Below are positions 1-5,913 of a stretch of 6,656 nt of DNA, one piece after another. Below the pieces are notes generated by a model. The model was given only the letters and a program-made list of their open reading frames with translations. It was not told the DNA's origin and searched no databases. Both the position numbers and the translations under genes were made by a program. Position 1 is the first letter of the stretch, and each line of letters starts with the position of its first letter. This DNA is from an uncultured bacterium (GTDB lineage Bacteria; Verrucomicrobiota; Kiritimatiellia; RFP12; UBA1067): the NCBI GenBank assembly GCA_946401765.1, contig CAMIVJ010000159.1:1-6656 (forward strand), read 5' to 3'.

Positions 1-122
1 AGCGCGAAGTCGCATTTCAAGCCCGTATATTGGTCCACGGGACATTTCAGAAGCGACGAGCGCGCATAGCGCGAAGTCGCATTTCAAGCCCGTATATTGG
101 TCCACGGGACATTTCAGAAGCG
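1..122 (+). repeat. 67-bp tandem duplication (two identical 55-bp copies)
   Basis: Bases 1-55 and 68-122 are identical over 55 bases and are separated by 12 bases, giving a period of 67. The period is not a multiple of three. Copy 2 reads in the hydrolase frame as SAKSHFKPVYWSTGHFRS and continues into the gene. Copy 1 encodes the same peptide in a different frame, which ends at the TAG of 67-69. The simplest history is tandem duplication of a 67-bp segment inside the gene. Because copy 1 starts exactly at the window edge, an assembly artefact at a contig end is also possible. Confidence 0.9.
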
Positions 123-1039
123 CGAACGCCGAATTCTCTACGCTGGGCTACTACGTTCGTGCCGACCATCCTGCGCTGCGCGGATTCCCGACGGAGGACT
201 GGGCCGACTGGCAGTGGTACAATCTCGTGGAAGAAGGCGTGAAGTACGGCATCGCCGATCTGGTAGGGTCACGCGTCCCGCGTGACCGCGGACGCGCGGG
301 ACGCGCGTCCCTACCATGCATCGACCCGATCGTCATGCCTGTTCCAGATCTTCACTACTCTACGCCGATGGGGATGCTCTTCGAGCTGAAGGTCGGCGAA
401 GGACGCCTCATGGTGTGCGGACTTAATCTCTCAGACAATACGCTGCCAGAAGTCTGCGCGATCAGGAAGAGCATTCTCTCGTACATGGAGTCGAAGGATT
501 TCAATCCAGCGGTCTCTGTTGAAGTCGAAAAATTCAAGGAGGCGTTCGCACCGCAGGCAATGGCTTCAAAACTCCGTCCGGCGCAGTTCCGCGATGCGCC
601 CGTGTACATCGCGGCGGCGGTGGAGTTGGATGAGACGGAAAGGAGCGTGGGATGGAAGAAGTCGCTTGACTGGGCGGACATGAAACAGGGCGGATATGAC
701 ATCTCCGGCAAAGGTCACTGGGGCACATGGCGCGATGGCACAGGTTCGTTTTGGCATGGACAGAGCCTCACAGTGACGCTTACAGGAACGAAGCCTGTGA
801 ACGGAACGCTGTGGGTGCGCTTCCGCGATCCCAACCGCAACAACCGCACGGGGCGTGGCACATGCGAGGGGCGTCCGTTTATGGTCCCGAAGCATCAGAA
901 CGCAAAGGACGGCATCTGGTGGGCCAAGCTGCCCGTGATGCGCGAAGATGCACTAGACGGCAAGATCGAGATGACGTGCGAGGCGATCACGGGGCCCAAC
1001 CTCATGATCGACCGCGTCGTGTTGATGGCGGACAAGTGA
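2..1039 (+). CDS. C-terminal part of a GH2-type glycoside hydrolase (5' partial, frame disrupted)
   Basis: This is the tail of a large glycoside hydrolase, most like the C-terminal region of family 2 beta-galactosidase-type enzymes. The catalytic part lies upstream and is not visible. Family-like text starts near base 80 (FKPVYWSTGHF), continues through DHPALRGFPTEDWADWQWYNL (about 164-226), then LFELKVGEGRLMVCGLNL and a C-terminal beta-domain with GTWRDGTGSFW and DPNRNNRTGR. The frame is open from base 2 to the TGA at 1037-1039, and the first usable start is a GTG at 227, which falls inside the conserved region. No real start is therefore in the window. Two oddities: the first repeat copy (1-55) matches the family in another frame, which stops at TAG 67-69, so the gene is probably broken or misassembled here; and bases 262-315 are a palindromic element adding 18 residues between YGIADL and IDPIVMP. 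The family call rests on recalled motifs; the exact GH2 subfamily and substrate are unknown. Confidence 0.72.
   Translation, partial: ARSRISSPYIGPRDISEATSAHSAKSHFKPVYWSTGHFRSANAEFSTLGYYVRADHPALRGFPTEDWADWQWYNLVEEGVKYGIADLVGSRVPRDRGRAGRASLPCIDPIVMPVPDLHYSTPMGMLFELKVGEGRLMVCGLNLSDNTLPEVCAIRKSILSYMESKDFNPAVSVEVEKFKEAFAPQAMASKLRPAQFRDAPVYIAAAVELDETERSVGWKKSLDWADMKQGGYDISGKGHWGTWRDGTGSFWHGQSLTVTLTGTKPVNGTLWVRFRDPNRNNRTGRGTCEGRPFMVPKHQNAKDGIWWAKLPVMREDALDGKIEMTCEAITGPNLMIDRVVLMADK
262..315 (+). repeat. REPIN-like inverted pair of GTAG hairpins, in frame in the hydrolase gene
   Basis: The element opens with GGTAGGG and closes with CCCTACC. Left unit: GTAG at 263-266, then a perfect hairpin 267-287 with arms GGTCACGCG and CGCGTGACC and loop TCC. 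Right unit: hairpin 290-310 with arms GGACGCGCG and CGCGCGTCC and loop GGA, then CTAC at 311-314, the complement of GTAG. The tetranucleotides point outward, as in classical REPIN/BIME elements. The 54 bp equal 18 codons, read as VGSRVPRDRGRAGRASLP. Known REPs carry GTAG or GGAG at the hairpin foot and are mobilised by RAYT (TnpA_REP) transposases; no such gene is in this window. Confidence 0.85.
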
Positions 1040-1076
1040 GTCAATAAGGCAATGGAGGACTCTTCCAGTCAGAAAG

Positions 1077-1114
1077 TTAGCACCTAAGTCGGTATTAGTG
1101 TACTTAGGTGCTAA
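1077..1114. repeat. 13-bp perfect inverted repeat, copy 1, upstream of the ATPase gene
   Basis: Arms TTAGCACCTAAGT (1077-1089) and ACTTAGGTGCTAA (1102-1114) enclose a 12-base centre. Each arm contains a TTAG-N3-CTAA mini-palindrome (1077-1087 and 1104-1114). A second element with the same arms but a different centre follows at 1133-1169. The position just upstream of a promoter suggests an operator or the binding site of a mobile-element protein. As a hairpin it is AT-rich with a large loop, which makes a terminator unlikely. Confidence 0.85.
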
Positions 1115-1132
1115 AAAATCTGATGCCGAAAA

Positions 1133-1169
1133 TTAGCACCTAAATTAAGACTTCTTACTTAGGTGCTAA
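1133..1169. repeat. 11-bp perfect inverted repeat, copy 2, upstream of the ATPase gene
   Basis: Arms TTAGCACCTAA (1133-1143) and TTAGGTGCTAA (1159-1169) repeat those of the element at 1077-1114, with an unrelated 15-base centre. The two elements are centred about 56 bp apart, and this one ends 6 bases before the -35 box. Together they give four TTAG-N3-CTAA sites in alternating orientation. Conserved arms with diverged centres suggest that the arms are what is recognised. Confidence 0.85.
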
Positions 1170-1175
1170 AAGTTG

Positions 1176-1204
1176 TTGGCGTAGTGGATAAAAAATGCTA
1201 TAAT
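1176..1204 (+). promoter_or_regulatory. Sigma-70 promoter with extended -10 for the ATPase gene
   Basis: A -35-like TTGGCG (1176-1181) lies 17 bases before a perfect TATAAT (1199-1204). TG at 1196-1197 one base upstream of the -10 makes it an extended -10. Transcription would start near 1211, giving a leader of about 25 bases. It is the only convincing promoter in the window and probably also reads into the sugar genes downstream. The inverted repeats at 1077-1169 sit directly upstream, a position suited to control by a bound protein. Confidence 0.75.
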
Positions 1205-1224
1205 ACCCCCGTTTTACGCCATAT

Positions 1225-1230
1225 AAGGAG
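1225..1230 (+). promoter_or_regulatory. Shine-Dalgarno site of the ATPase gene
   Basis: AAGGAG at 1225-1230 stands 6 bases before the ATG at 1237. This spacing fixes the start and indicates efficient translation. Confidence 0.85.
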
Positions 1231-1236
1231 AAGTAG

Positions 1237-2661
1237 ATGTTTTTTGGCAGACAGGATTTACTTGACGAGATGTCCTTGCTTTGGACCAAACGTGTGTCGT
1301 CGCTCGTCACATGTCGTGGTCGTCGTCGTATCGGGAAAAGCACGCTGATAAAGCATTTTGCCGAGCTTTCGCATGCACGTTTCATCAAGATTGAAGGGCT
1401 CAAGCCCCGCAAGGAATATGGCAACATTGACGAGCTTCGGACCTTCGCCTCGCAACTTGCAGCTCAGACGGGATGTGAGCGGACGCCGCCAGAGGATTGG
1501 CTGAGCGCGTTCATCAGGTTGGGGAAGGAAATTCGCCCCACTGAAAAGACGGTGGTACTTCTCGACGAGATTTCATGGCTAGGCTATTATGACCCGACTT
1601 TCGCCGATACCATTAAAATCGCATGGGACAATTATTGGAAGGCGAACGACAGGTTGATTTTGGTTCTGTGCGGCAGTGTTTCAAGCTGGATCAAGGACAA
1701 CATAATCGACAACGGCGAGTTCGTCGGACGGCGCTCTTTGGATCTTGTCGTCAATGAACTGCCGCTTTCGGATTGCGTCGGTTTTTGGGGGAGTCATGCC
1801 GAGCGGATGTCGCCAACGGAGATATTTGACGTGCTCTCAGTCACGGGCGGCGTACCTCGCTATTTGGAAGAGGTGAGCCCGTCGCTTTCCTCTGCGGAAA
1901 ACATCCGCAGGCTTTGCTTTAGCCCCAAGGGGGTGCTGCGGGAGGATTTTGACGACATGTTCAACGATGTAATCACGAACCAGCCGCGTTTCACATGCGA
2001 AGTCCTGCGCACGCTTGTAAACGGGAGGCGGAATGTCTCGGAGATTGCGTCTGCGCTTGGAATCGAAAAGGGCGGTCGCCTCTCGGACGCGCTGAAACGC
2101 CTGGAGGAATCCGGTTTCGTCGCCTGTGATGCGTCGTGCGACCCGGAGACCGGCGAGGAAATCCGTGAGAGGGCGTATCGGATCAAGGACAATTATTCTC
2201 GCTTCTACCTGAAGTACGTCGAACCGTCAAAAGGTGCGATAGACGGTGGTGCGTTCGACTTCGGGGGACTTGAACGTCTGGACGGCTGGAGCAGCATTAT
2301 GGGACTCCAGTTTGAGAATCTCATCGTCAACAATTTCCGCAAACTCCTGCCGAAGCTGCATCTCTCAGGTGCGCTCATCACATCGGCGGCGCCTTACCGC
2401 AAGGTCGGACGCAAGGGCGAATGCTGCCAGATCGACCTTCTGCTGCAGGCGAAACGCTTTGTTTACATTGTGGAAGTCAAGCGCCAGCGGGAAATAGGAA
2501 GTGAAGTCATTGATGAGGTTGAGCAGAAGCGCAGGCGATTGAAACTGCCGTCTGGCGTCACGGCTAGAACAGCCCTTGTGTATGACGGGCATCTCGTCCC
2601 CTCGGTGGAGGCGGAAGGCTATTTTGATTCCATCATTGAGGCGAAGACTCTGTTGCGTTAA
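1237..2661 (+). CDS. AAA ATPase fused to a PD-(D/E)XK-like nuclease domain (ATPase_2/DUF234 type)
   Basis: A 474-residue protein of the ATPase_2 plus DUF234 type, widespread in archaea, Bacteroidetes and related gut bacteria and of unsettled function. Visible parts: Walker A GRRRIGKST (G28, G33-K34-S35); Walker B VVLLDEIS with D110-E111; a sensor-like CGS at about 145-147; a winged helix near 266-296 (NVSEIASALGIEKGGRLSDAL); and a C-terminal nuclease-like domain with E360 in FENLI, D400 in QIDLLL, and E413-V-K415 in IVEVK. The nuclease signature and ATPase motifs look intact, so the gene is probably functional. The start is fixed by AAGGAG six bases upstream. It has its own strong promoter and paired palindromes upstream, sits between a hydrolase and a sugar-transport operon, and shares no pathway with them. 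It looks like inserted cargo, perhaps a mobile or defence-related gene; that role is inference. No transposase or matching right-end repeat is visible. Confidence 0.88.
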   Translation: MFFGRQDLLDEMSLLWTKRVSSLVTCRGRRRIGKSTLIKHFAELSHARFIKIEGLKPRKEYGNIDELRTFASQLAAQTGCERTPPEDWLSAFIRLGKEIRPTEKTVVLLDEISWLGYYDPTFADTIKIAWDNYWKANDRLILVLCGSVSSWIKDNIIDNGEFVGRRSLDLVVNELPLSDCVGFWGSHAERMSPTEIFDVLSVTGGVPRYLEEVSPSLSSAENIRRLCFSPKGVLREDFDDMFNDVITNQPRFTCEVLRTLVNGRRNVSEIASALGIEKGGRLSDALKRLEESGFVACDASCDPETGEEIRERAYRIKDNYSRFYLKYVEPSKGAIDGGAFDFGGLERLDGWSSIMGLQFENLIVNNFRKLLPKLHLSGALITSAAPYRKVGRKGECCQIDLLLQAKRFVYIVEVKRQREIGSEVIDEVEQKRRRLKLPSGVTARTALVYDGHLVPSVEAEGYFDSIIEAKTLLR

Positions 2662-2674
2662 TCGGCATGTCTCT

Positions 2675-2679
2675 AGGAG
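2675..2679 (+). promoter_or_regulatory. Shine-Dalgarno site of the DUF5107 gene (start ambiguous)
   Basis: AGGAG at 2675-2679 is 6 bases before a GTG at 2686 and 12 before the in-frame ATG at 2692. A second purine stretch, AGAAGG (2681-2686), is 5 bases before the ATG. The GTG start is favoured by the stronger site and the ATG by codon preference. The two choices differ by only two residues. Confidence 0.55.
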
Positions 2680-2685
2680 CAGAAG

Positions 2686-5600
2686 GTGGTAATGAAAGCA
2701 AGCAAGGCAAAGATCGGAAATTTTCAGGTAAAGGTCAAGCGTGAGAAGATCGCGATCAAGACATATCCGGTGGGCGAACCGGAGAAGAACCCCATGTTCT
2801 TCGAGAAGCGGGTTTATCAGGGATCGTGCGGCAAGGTGTATCCCGTGCCGTTCATCGACAAGGTGTACGACACGCCGTCGATGAAGAAGTACGACGGGGT
2901 GACGCTCGAGAACGAGTACGTGCGACTCGTGCTCCTGCCAGAACTCGGCGGACGCATCTACATCGCCCAGGACAAGAAGAACGGGAACTACGACTTCTTC
3001 TACCGAAACGACGTGATCAAGCCGGCGCTCGTCGGTCTTGCCGGTCCGTGGATATCAGGCGGCGTAGAATTCAACTGGCCGCAGCATCACCGTCCCGCCA
3101 CGTTTATGCCCACTCAAGTCAGGATCGAAAAAAGCAAAGACGGCAGCGTGACGGTGTGGATGAGCGACCACGATCCGTTGACGCGCATGAAGGGCATGCA
3201 TGGCATCTGCCTCAGGCCGGGCAGCTGTCTCGTCGAGCTGAAGGCACGGCTCTACAACCGCACGCCATTTACGCAGACGTTCCTGTGGTGGGCCAACGTC
3301 GCCGCCCGCGTTCACGACAAGTATGAGAGCTTCTTCCCGCCGGACGTCGAGTACGTCGCGGATCACGCCGTGCGCGCAATGACCACCTTCCCCGAATCCA
3401 CCGGCATCTACTACGGCGTCGACTACGGAAGTCGCGCCAACACCTCCAACCTTTCAACTCTTCAACCTTTCAACTCTTCCAACCTTTGTTGGTACAGGAA
3501 CATCCCCGTGCCGACCTCGTACATGATATGCGCGACGAAGTACGATTTCTTCGGCGGCTACGACCACGCGGCGCAGGGCGGATTCGTCCATGTGGCCGAC
3601 CGCCACATCGCACCCGGCAAGAAGCAGTGGACGTGGGGCAACCATCCGTTTGGCTACGCATGGGACCGCGAACTGACAGACGGCAGCGGCCCTTACATAG
3701 AACTGATGGCCGGCGTCTATACCGACAACCAGCCCGACTTCACGTACCTGATGCCGTACGAGACGAAGACGTTCTCGCAGTACTGGTGGCCATACCAGAA
3801 GATCGGCGTGCCGCAGAACGCAAACAAGGATGCGGCAGTGCGATTCGCCAAGGATTCGATAGGCGTTGCCGTGTCGCGTCCGATGAAGGGCGCCACGATT
3901 CGCGTGATGCGCGACGGAAAGGTCGCGAAGGAGATCAAGGTCGATTTATCGCCGGAGAAGCCTTGGATCGCGGTGGTCGCGGGGCGACCGCCCTACCAAG
4001 GGGATGCGGTTGTGCTTTTGGACGCGGATGGAAGTGAAGTGATACGCTGTGAGTTGGCGGCGAAGAAGAAGCAACGCAAACTCGAAGAAATCAAGGACAA
4101 ACGTCCCGTCGCGACGGAGCCGCCTGCGCCAAAGGACGTCGCAAGCGCCGACGAACTGTTCCTCACTGCCGAGCATCTTGATCAGTACCGTCATCCCACA
4201 CGCGCGCCAGAGGCGTACCTCGACGAGCTTCTGAGGCGCGATCCGGGAGATTGCCGCGCACACATTCTCTACGGCAAGCGGCTTCTCTCGCGTGGGTTGT
4301 TTACGGAAGCGAAAGATCACTTTGCGGCGGCCGTCGCGCGGCTCACGTTCAGGCATCCGAATCCATATACCGGCGAGGCGCACTACTATCTCGGTCTTGC
4401 GCTAGATTTCCTCGGCGAGACAGATCGTGCCTATGACGCCTACTACAAGGCCACATGGGACGGTGCATGGAAATCGCCTGCCGAAACGCGCCTAGCGATG
4501 ATCGACATGCGGCGCGGCGAAAGCTCGCGTTTCGCATCTCAGGTCTCCAGTCCGAAAAAGGGACTGTCGCTTTCCAGTCCAGACATGGCTCTTGATGCGG
4601 CGTATGATCTGATCGAGATGGGGCAGAAGGATGAGGCGAGGGAACTGCTGGAGCAATATCTGAAGGCGGGTACGCGCGTCGCGGGCGAAAGCGACCTAAT
4701 GGTGAAGTATGTGCAGGAGTGGCTGACGGCGGGCACGCGAGACGCGTGCCCCTACCAAACCGACACAACGGTAGGGTCACGCGTCCCGCGTGACCGCAAA
4801 CGGCAAGCGAAGGGATGCCCGACGGGCCGGGAATCGCCGGACTGGTTCTTCCCGTCGAGGTTGTGGGACTATCGAGTGCTGCGCGACCTTTGGGATAGGG
4901 GCGACAGGTCGCGCAATGTCGCGTACGGGCTCGGGAATTTCCTCTACGACCGCAAACGGCACGAGGAAGCGCTTGAAATGTGGAAGGCCGCAGTCAAGGC
5001 AGATCCGTCATTCCCTACAGCGTGGCGCAACCTCGGCATGGCGCTCTGGAACGTGCGGCGCGACGCGAAGGGCGCGATGGCGGCGTACAGGAAGGCGATG
5101 AAGGCGGACTCCACGGATGCGCGTCTCGTCGCTGAGTACGACCAGCTCTGCGAGAAGTGCAAGGTGCCGAGCGCCGAGCGGCTGAAGTTCCTCGAAGGGA
5201 AGTCCGCGCTCGTCGCCACGCGCGACGACGCGACGGTGCAGTACGTGACATGCCTGAACGACATGGGCCGTCATGAAGACGCGCTCAAGGTGCTCGCCTC
5301 GCGCAGGTTTCATCCGTGGGAGGGCGGCGAAGGCAAGGTGCTTGCGCAATACACGCGCGCCCATCTGGCGTTGGGATTTGCGGCGCTGGCGGGCGCGCGG
5401 GACGCGCGCCCCTGCCAAACAGACGCGTCGGTAGGGTCACGCGTCCCGCGTGACCGTAAATGCCAGATTGCCCTCGAACATGCCGAGAAGGCGTTTGACA
5501 CGCCGGAGAACCTCGGCGAGGCTTATCACCTTCTGCAGGCGAAGGCCGATGTCAACTATCTTCGCGGCATGGCGCTTCGAGGCCTTGGACGCGAGAATGA

Positions 5601-5913
5601 GGCAAAGATCGCGTTCACGGCCGCAGCCGAGGAGGCGGGCGACTTCCAGGCGATGGCCGTGACGGAGTATTCCGAGCTTTCCTACTATCGCGGACTCGCC
5701 CTCGCGGCGCTCGGACGGAAGAAAGAAGCGAAGGCGCTCTTCAGAGGGATGAAGGCGTTTGCCGAGAAGGGACTGAAGGCGCCGTTCAAGATAGACTACT
5801 TTGCGACATCGCTTCCGCTGCTGCTCATATTCGACGACGATCTTGAAGCTGTCAAGAACGAGCGCATGAAAACGATTGCCGCTCTTGCGGAGAAAGGAAT
5901 GGCCAATGTCTAG
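2686..5913 (+). CDS. DUF5107 mutarotase-like protein with C-terminal TPR repeats
   Basis: A protein of 1075 residues (1073 if ATG 2692 is used) with no obvious signal peptide, so probably cytoplasmic. Residues about 25-400 match DUF5107: NPMFFEKRVYQGSCGKVYPVP, LLPELGGRIY, SGGVEFNWPQHHRP, WYRNIPVPTSYM, and GNHPFGYAWDRELTDGSGPYIELMAG. The early part resembles the aldose-epimerase/galactose-mutarotase fold, suggesting carbohydrate binding, but no activity is established here. From about residue 489 come TPR-like helix pairs, including GEAHYYLGLALDFLGETDRAY, NFLYDRKRHEEALEMWKAAV, and the family's ending with HPWEGGEGKVLAQY and KIDYFATSLPLLLIFDDDL. Three in-frame intrusions are seen: a pyrimidine-rich repeat (residues about 249-268) and two palindromic elements (about 682-707 and 902-927). 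Family-typical text resumes after each, so the protein seems full-length. It follows the ATPase gene by 24 bases and overlaps the transporter gene by 8, indicating co-translation and a shared role in sugar use. Confidence 0.87.
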   Translation: MVMKASKAKIGNFQVKVKREKIAIKTYPVGEPEKNPMFFEKRVYQGSCGKVYPVPFIDKVYDTPSMKKYDGVTLENEYVRLVLLPELGGRIYIAQDKKNGNYDFFYRNDVIKPALVGLAGPWISGGVEFNWPQHHRPATFMPTQVRIEKSKDGSVTVWMSDHDPLTRMKGMHGICLRPGSCLVELKARLYNRTPFTQTFLWWANVAARVHDKYESFFPPDVEYVADHAVRAMTTFPESTGIYYGVDYGSRANTSNLSTLQPFNSSNLCWYRNIPVPTSYMICATKYDFFGGYDHAAQGGFVHVADRHIAPGKKQWTWGNHPFGYAWDRELTDGSGPYIELMAGVYTDNQPDFTYLMPYETKTFSQYWWPYQKIGVPQNANKDAAVRFAKDSIGVAVSRPMKGATIRVMRDGKVAKEIKVDLSPEKPWIAVVAGRPPYQGDAVVLLDADGSEVIRCELAAKKKQRKLEEIKDKRPVATEPPAPKDVASADELFLTAEHLDQYRHPTRAPEAYLDELLRRDPGDCRAHILYGKRLLSRGLFTEAKDHFAAAVARLTFRHPNPYTGEAHYYLGLALDFLGETDRAYDAYYKATWDGAWKSPAETRLAMIDMRRGESSRFASQVSSPKKGLSLSSPDMALDAAYDLIEMGQKDEARELLEQYLKAGTRVAGESDLMVKYVQEWLTAGTRDACPYQTDTTVGSRVPRDRKRQAKGCPTGRESPDWFFPSRLWDYRVLRDLWDRGDRSRNVAYGLGNFLYDRKRHEEALEMWKAAVKADPSFPTAWRNLGMALWNVRRDAKGAMAAYRKAMKADSTDARLVAEYDQLCEKCKVPSAERLKFLEGKSALVATRDDATVQYVTCLNDMGRHEDALKVLASRRFHPWEGGEGKVLAQYTRAHLALGFAALAGARDARPCQTDASVGSRVPRDRKCQIALEHAEKAFDTPENLGEAYHLLQAKADVNYLRGMALRGLGRENEAKIAFTAAAEEAGDFQAMAVTEYSELSYYRGLALAALGRKKEAKALFRGMKAFAEKGLKAPFKIDYFATSLPLLLIFDDDLEAVKNERMKTIAALAEKGMANV
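3448..3487 (+). repeat. Pyrimidine-rich 16-bp direct repeat, in frame in the DUF5107 domain
   Basis: The unit AACCTTTCAACTCTTC occurs at 3448-3463 and 3464-3479. One extra C follows, then a partial third unit AACCTTT at 3481-3487. It is translated as NLSTLQPFNSSNLC between DYGSRA and WYRNIPVP, where family members usually have only a few residues. CCAACA (3437-3442) and TGTTGG (3487-3492) bracket the stretch as a 6-bp inverted repeat, possibly the insertion's ends. The composition is unlike the surrounding GC-rich gene. Confidence 0.75.
4548..4580 (+). repeat. Short CAGTCC direct/inverted repeat cluster in the TPR region
   Basis: CAGTCC at 4548-4553 and 4575-4580 flank the complement GGACTG at 4561-4566. 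The translated text here, SSRFASQVSSPKKGLSLSSP, is serine-rich and unlike the TPR helices on either side. It may be a small inserted repeat or the scar of a deletion in the TPR array. The repeat is short and chance is not excluded. Confidence 0.4.
4731..4795 (+). repeat. Inward-facing pair of GTAG hairpins, in frame in the TPR region
   Basis: The left unit is a perfect hairpin 4731-4751 with arms GGGCACGCG and CGCGTGCCC and loop AGA, followed by CTAC at 4752-4755. After a 16-base gap (4755 to 4771) comes GTAG at 4771-4774, then hairpin 4775-4795, identical to that at 267-287 (arms GGTCACGCG and CGCGTGACC, loop TCC). Here the tetranucleotides face inward, opposite to the element at 262-315. 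With its flanks it adds about 26 residues, AGTRDACPYQT then DTTVGSRVPRDRKRQ, between two TPR segments. Similarity to the element at 5391-5455 continues about ten bases past the right hairpin, so the mobile unit may span roughly 4728-4805. Confidence 0.85.
5391..5455 (+). repeat. Second inward-facing pair of GTAG hairpins, in frame in the TPR region
   Basis: Same 65-bp geometry as 4731-4795. Hairpin 5391-5411 has arms GGGCGCGCG and CGCGCGCCC and loop GGA, followed by CTGC (5412-5415, a one-base change from CTAC). GTAG lies at 5431-5434 and the identical GGTCACGCG hairpin at 5435-5455. The spacer shares 11 of 15 bases with the other copy. The translated insert, AGARDARPCQT then DASVGSRVPRDRKCQ, matches the other at 20 of 26 residues. 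It falls in the turn between the two helices of a TPR unit (AHLALGFAAL and IALEHAEKAF). Confidence 0.85.
5893..5898 (+). promoter_or_regulatory. Shine-Dalgarno site of the MFS gene inside the DUF5107 gene
   Basis: AAAGGA at 5893-5898 lies 7 bases before the ATG at 5906. It is inside the end of the preceding gene, which fits translational coupling. Confidence 0.7.

Noticed and set aside
1077..1169. Rho-independent terminators after the hydrolase gene
   Set aside because: The stems are AT-rich with 12- to 15-base centres, and the + strand is followed by A runs rather than T runs. Two same-arm copies next to a promoter fit a protein-binding or mobile-element role better.
1040..2691. Complete transposon carrying the ATPase gene
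   Set aside because: The inverted repeats occur only on the left. No matching right end, target-site duplication or transposase is visible, so only a cargo-like origin can be suggested.
3437..3492. Intron or intein in the DUF5107 gene
   Set aside because: The stretch is only about 56 bases, simple-repeat in nature and open in frame, with no splicing motifs or residues.
3946..4383. Minus-strand open frame of 145 codons, and similar antisense frames
   Set aside because: They lie wholly within the DUF5107/TPR gene, whose protein has clear family motifs in the + frame, and they have no start signals or domain text of their own.
262..5455. CRISPR-like repeats
   Set aside because: The hairpin units occur as three isolated inverted pairs hundreds to thousands of bases apart inside genes, with no regular repeat-spacer array and no cas genes.
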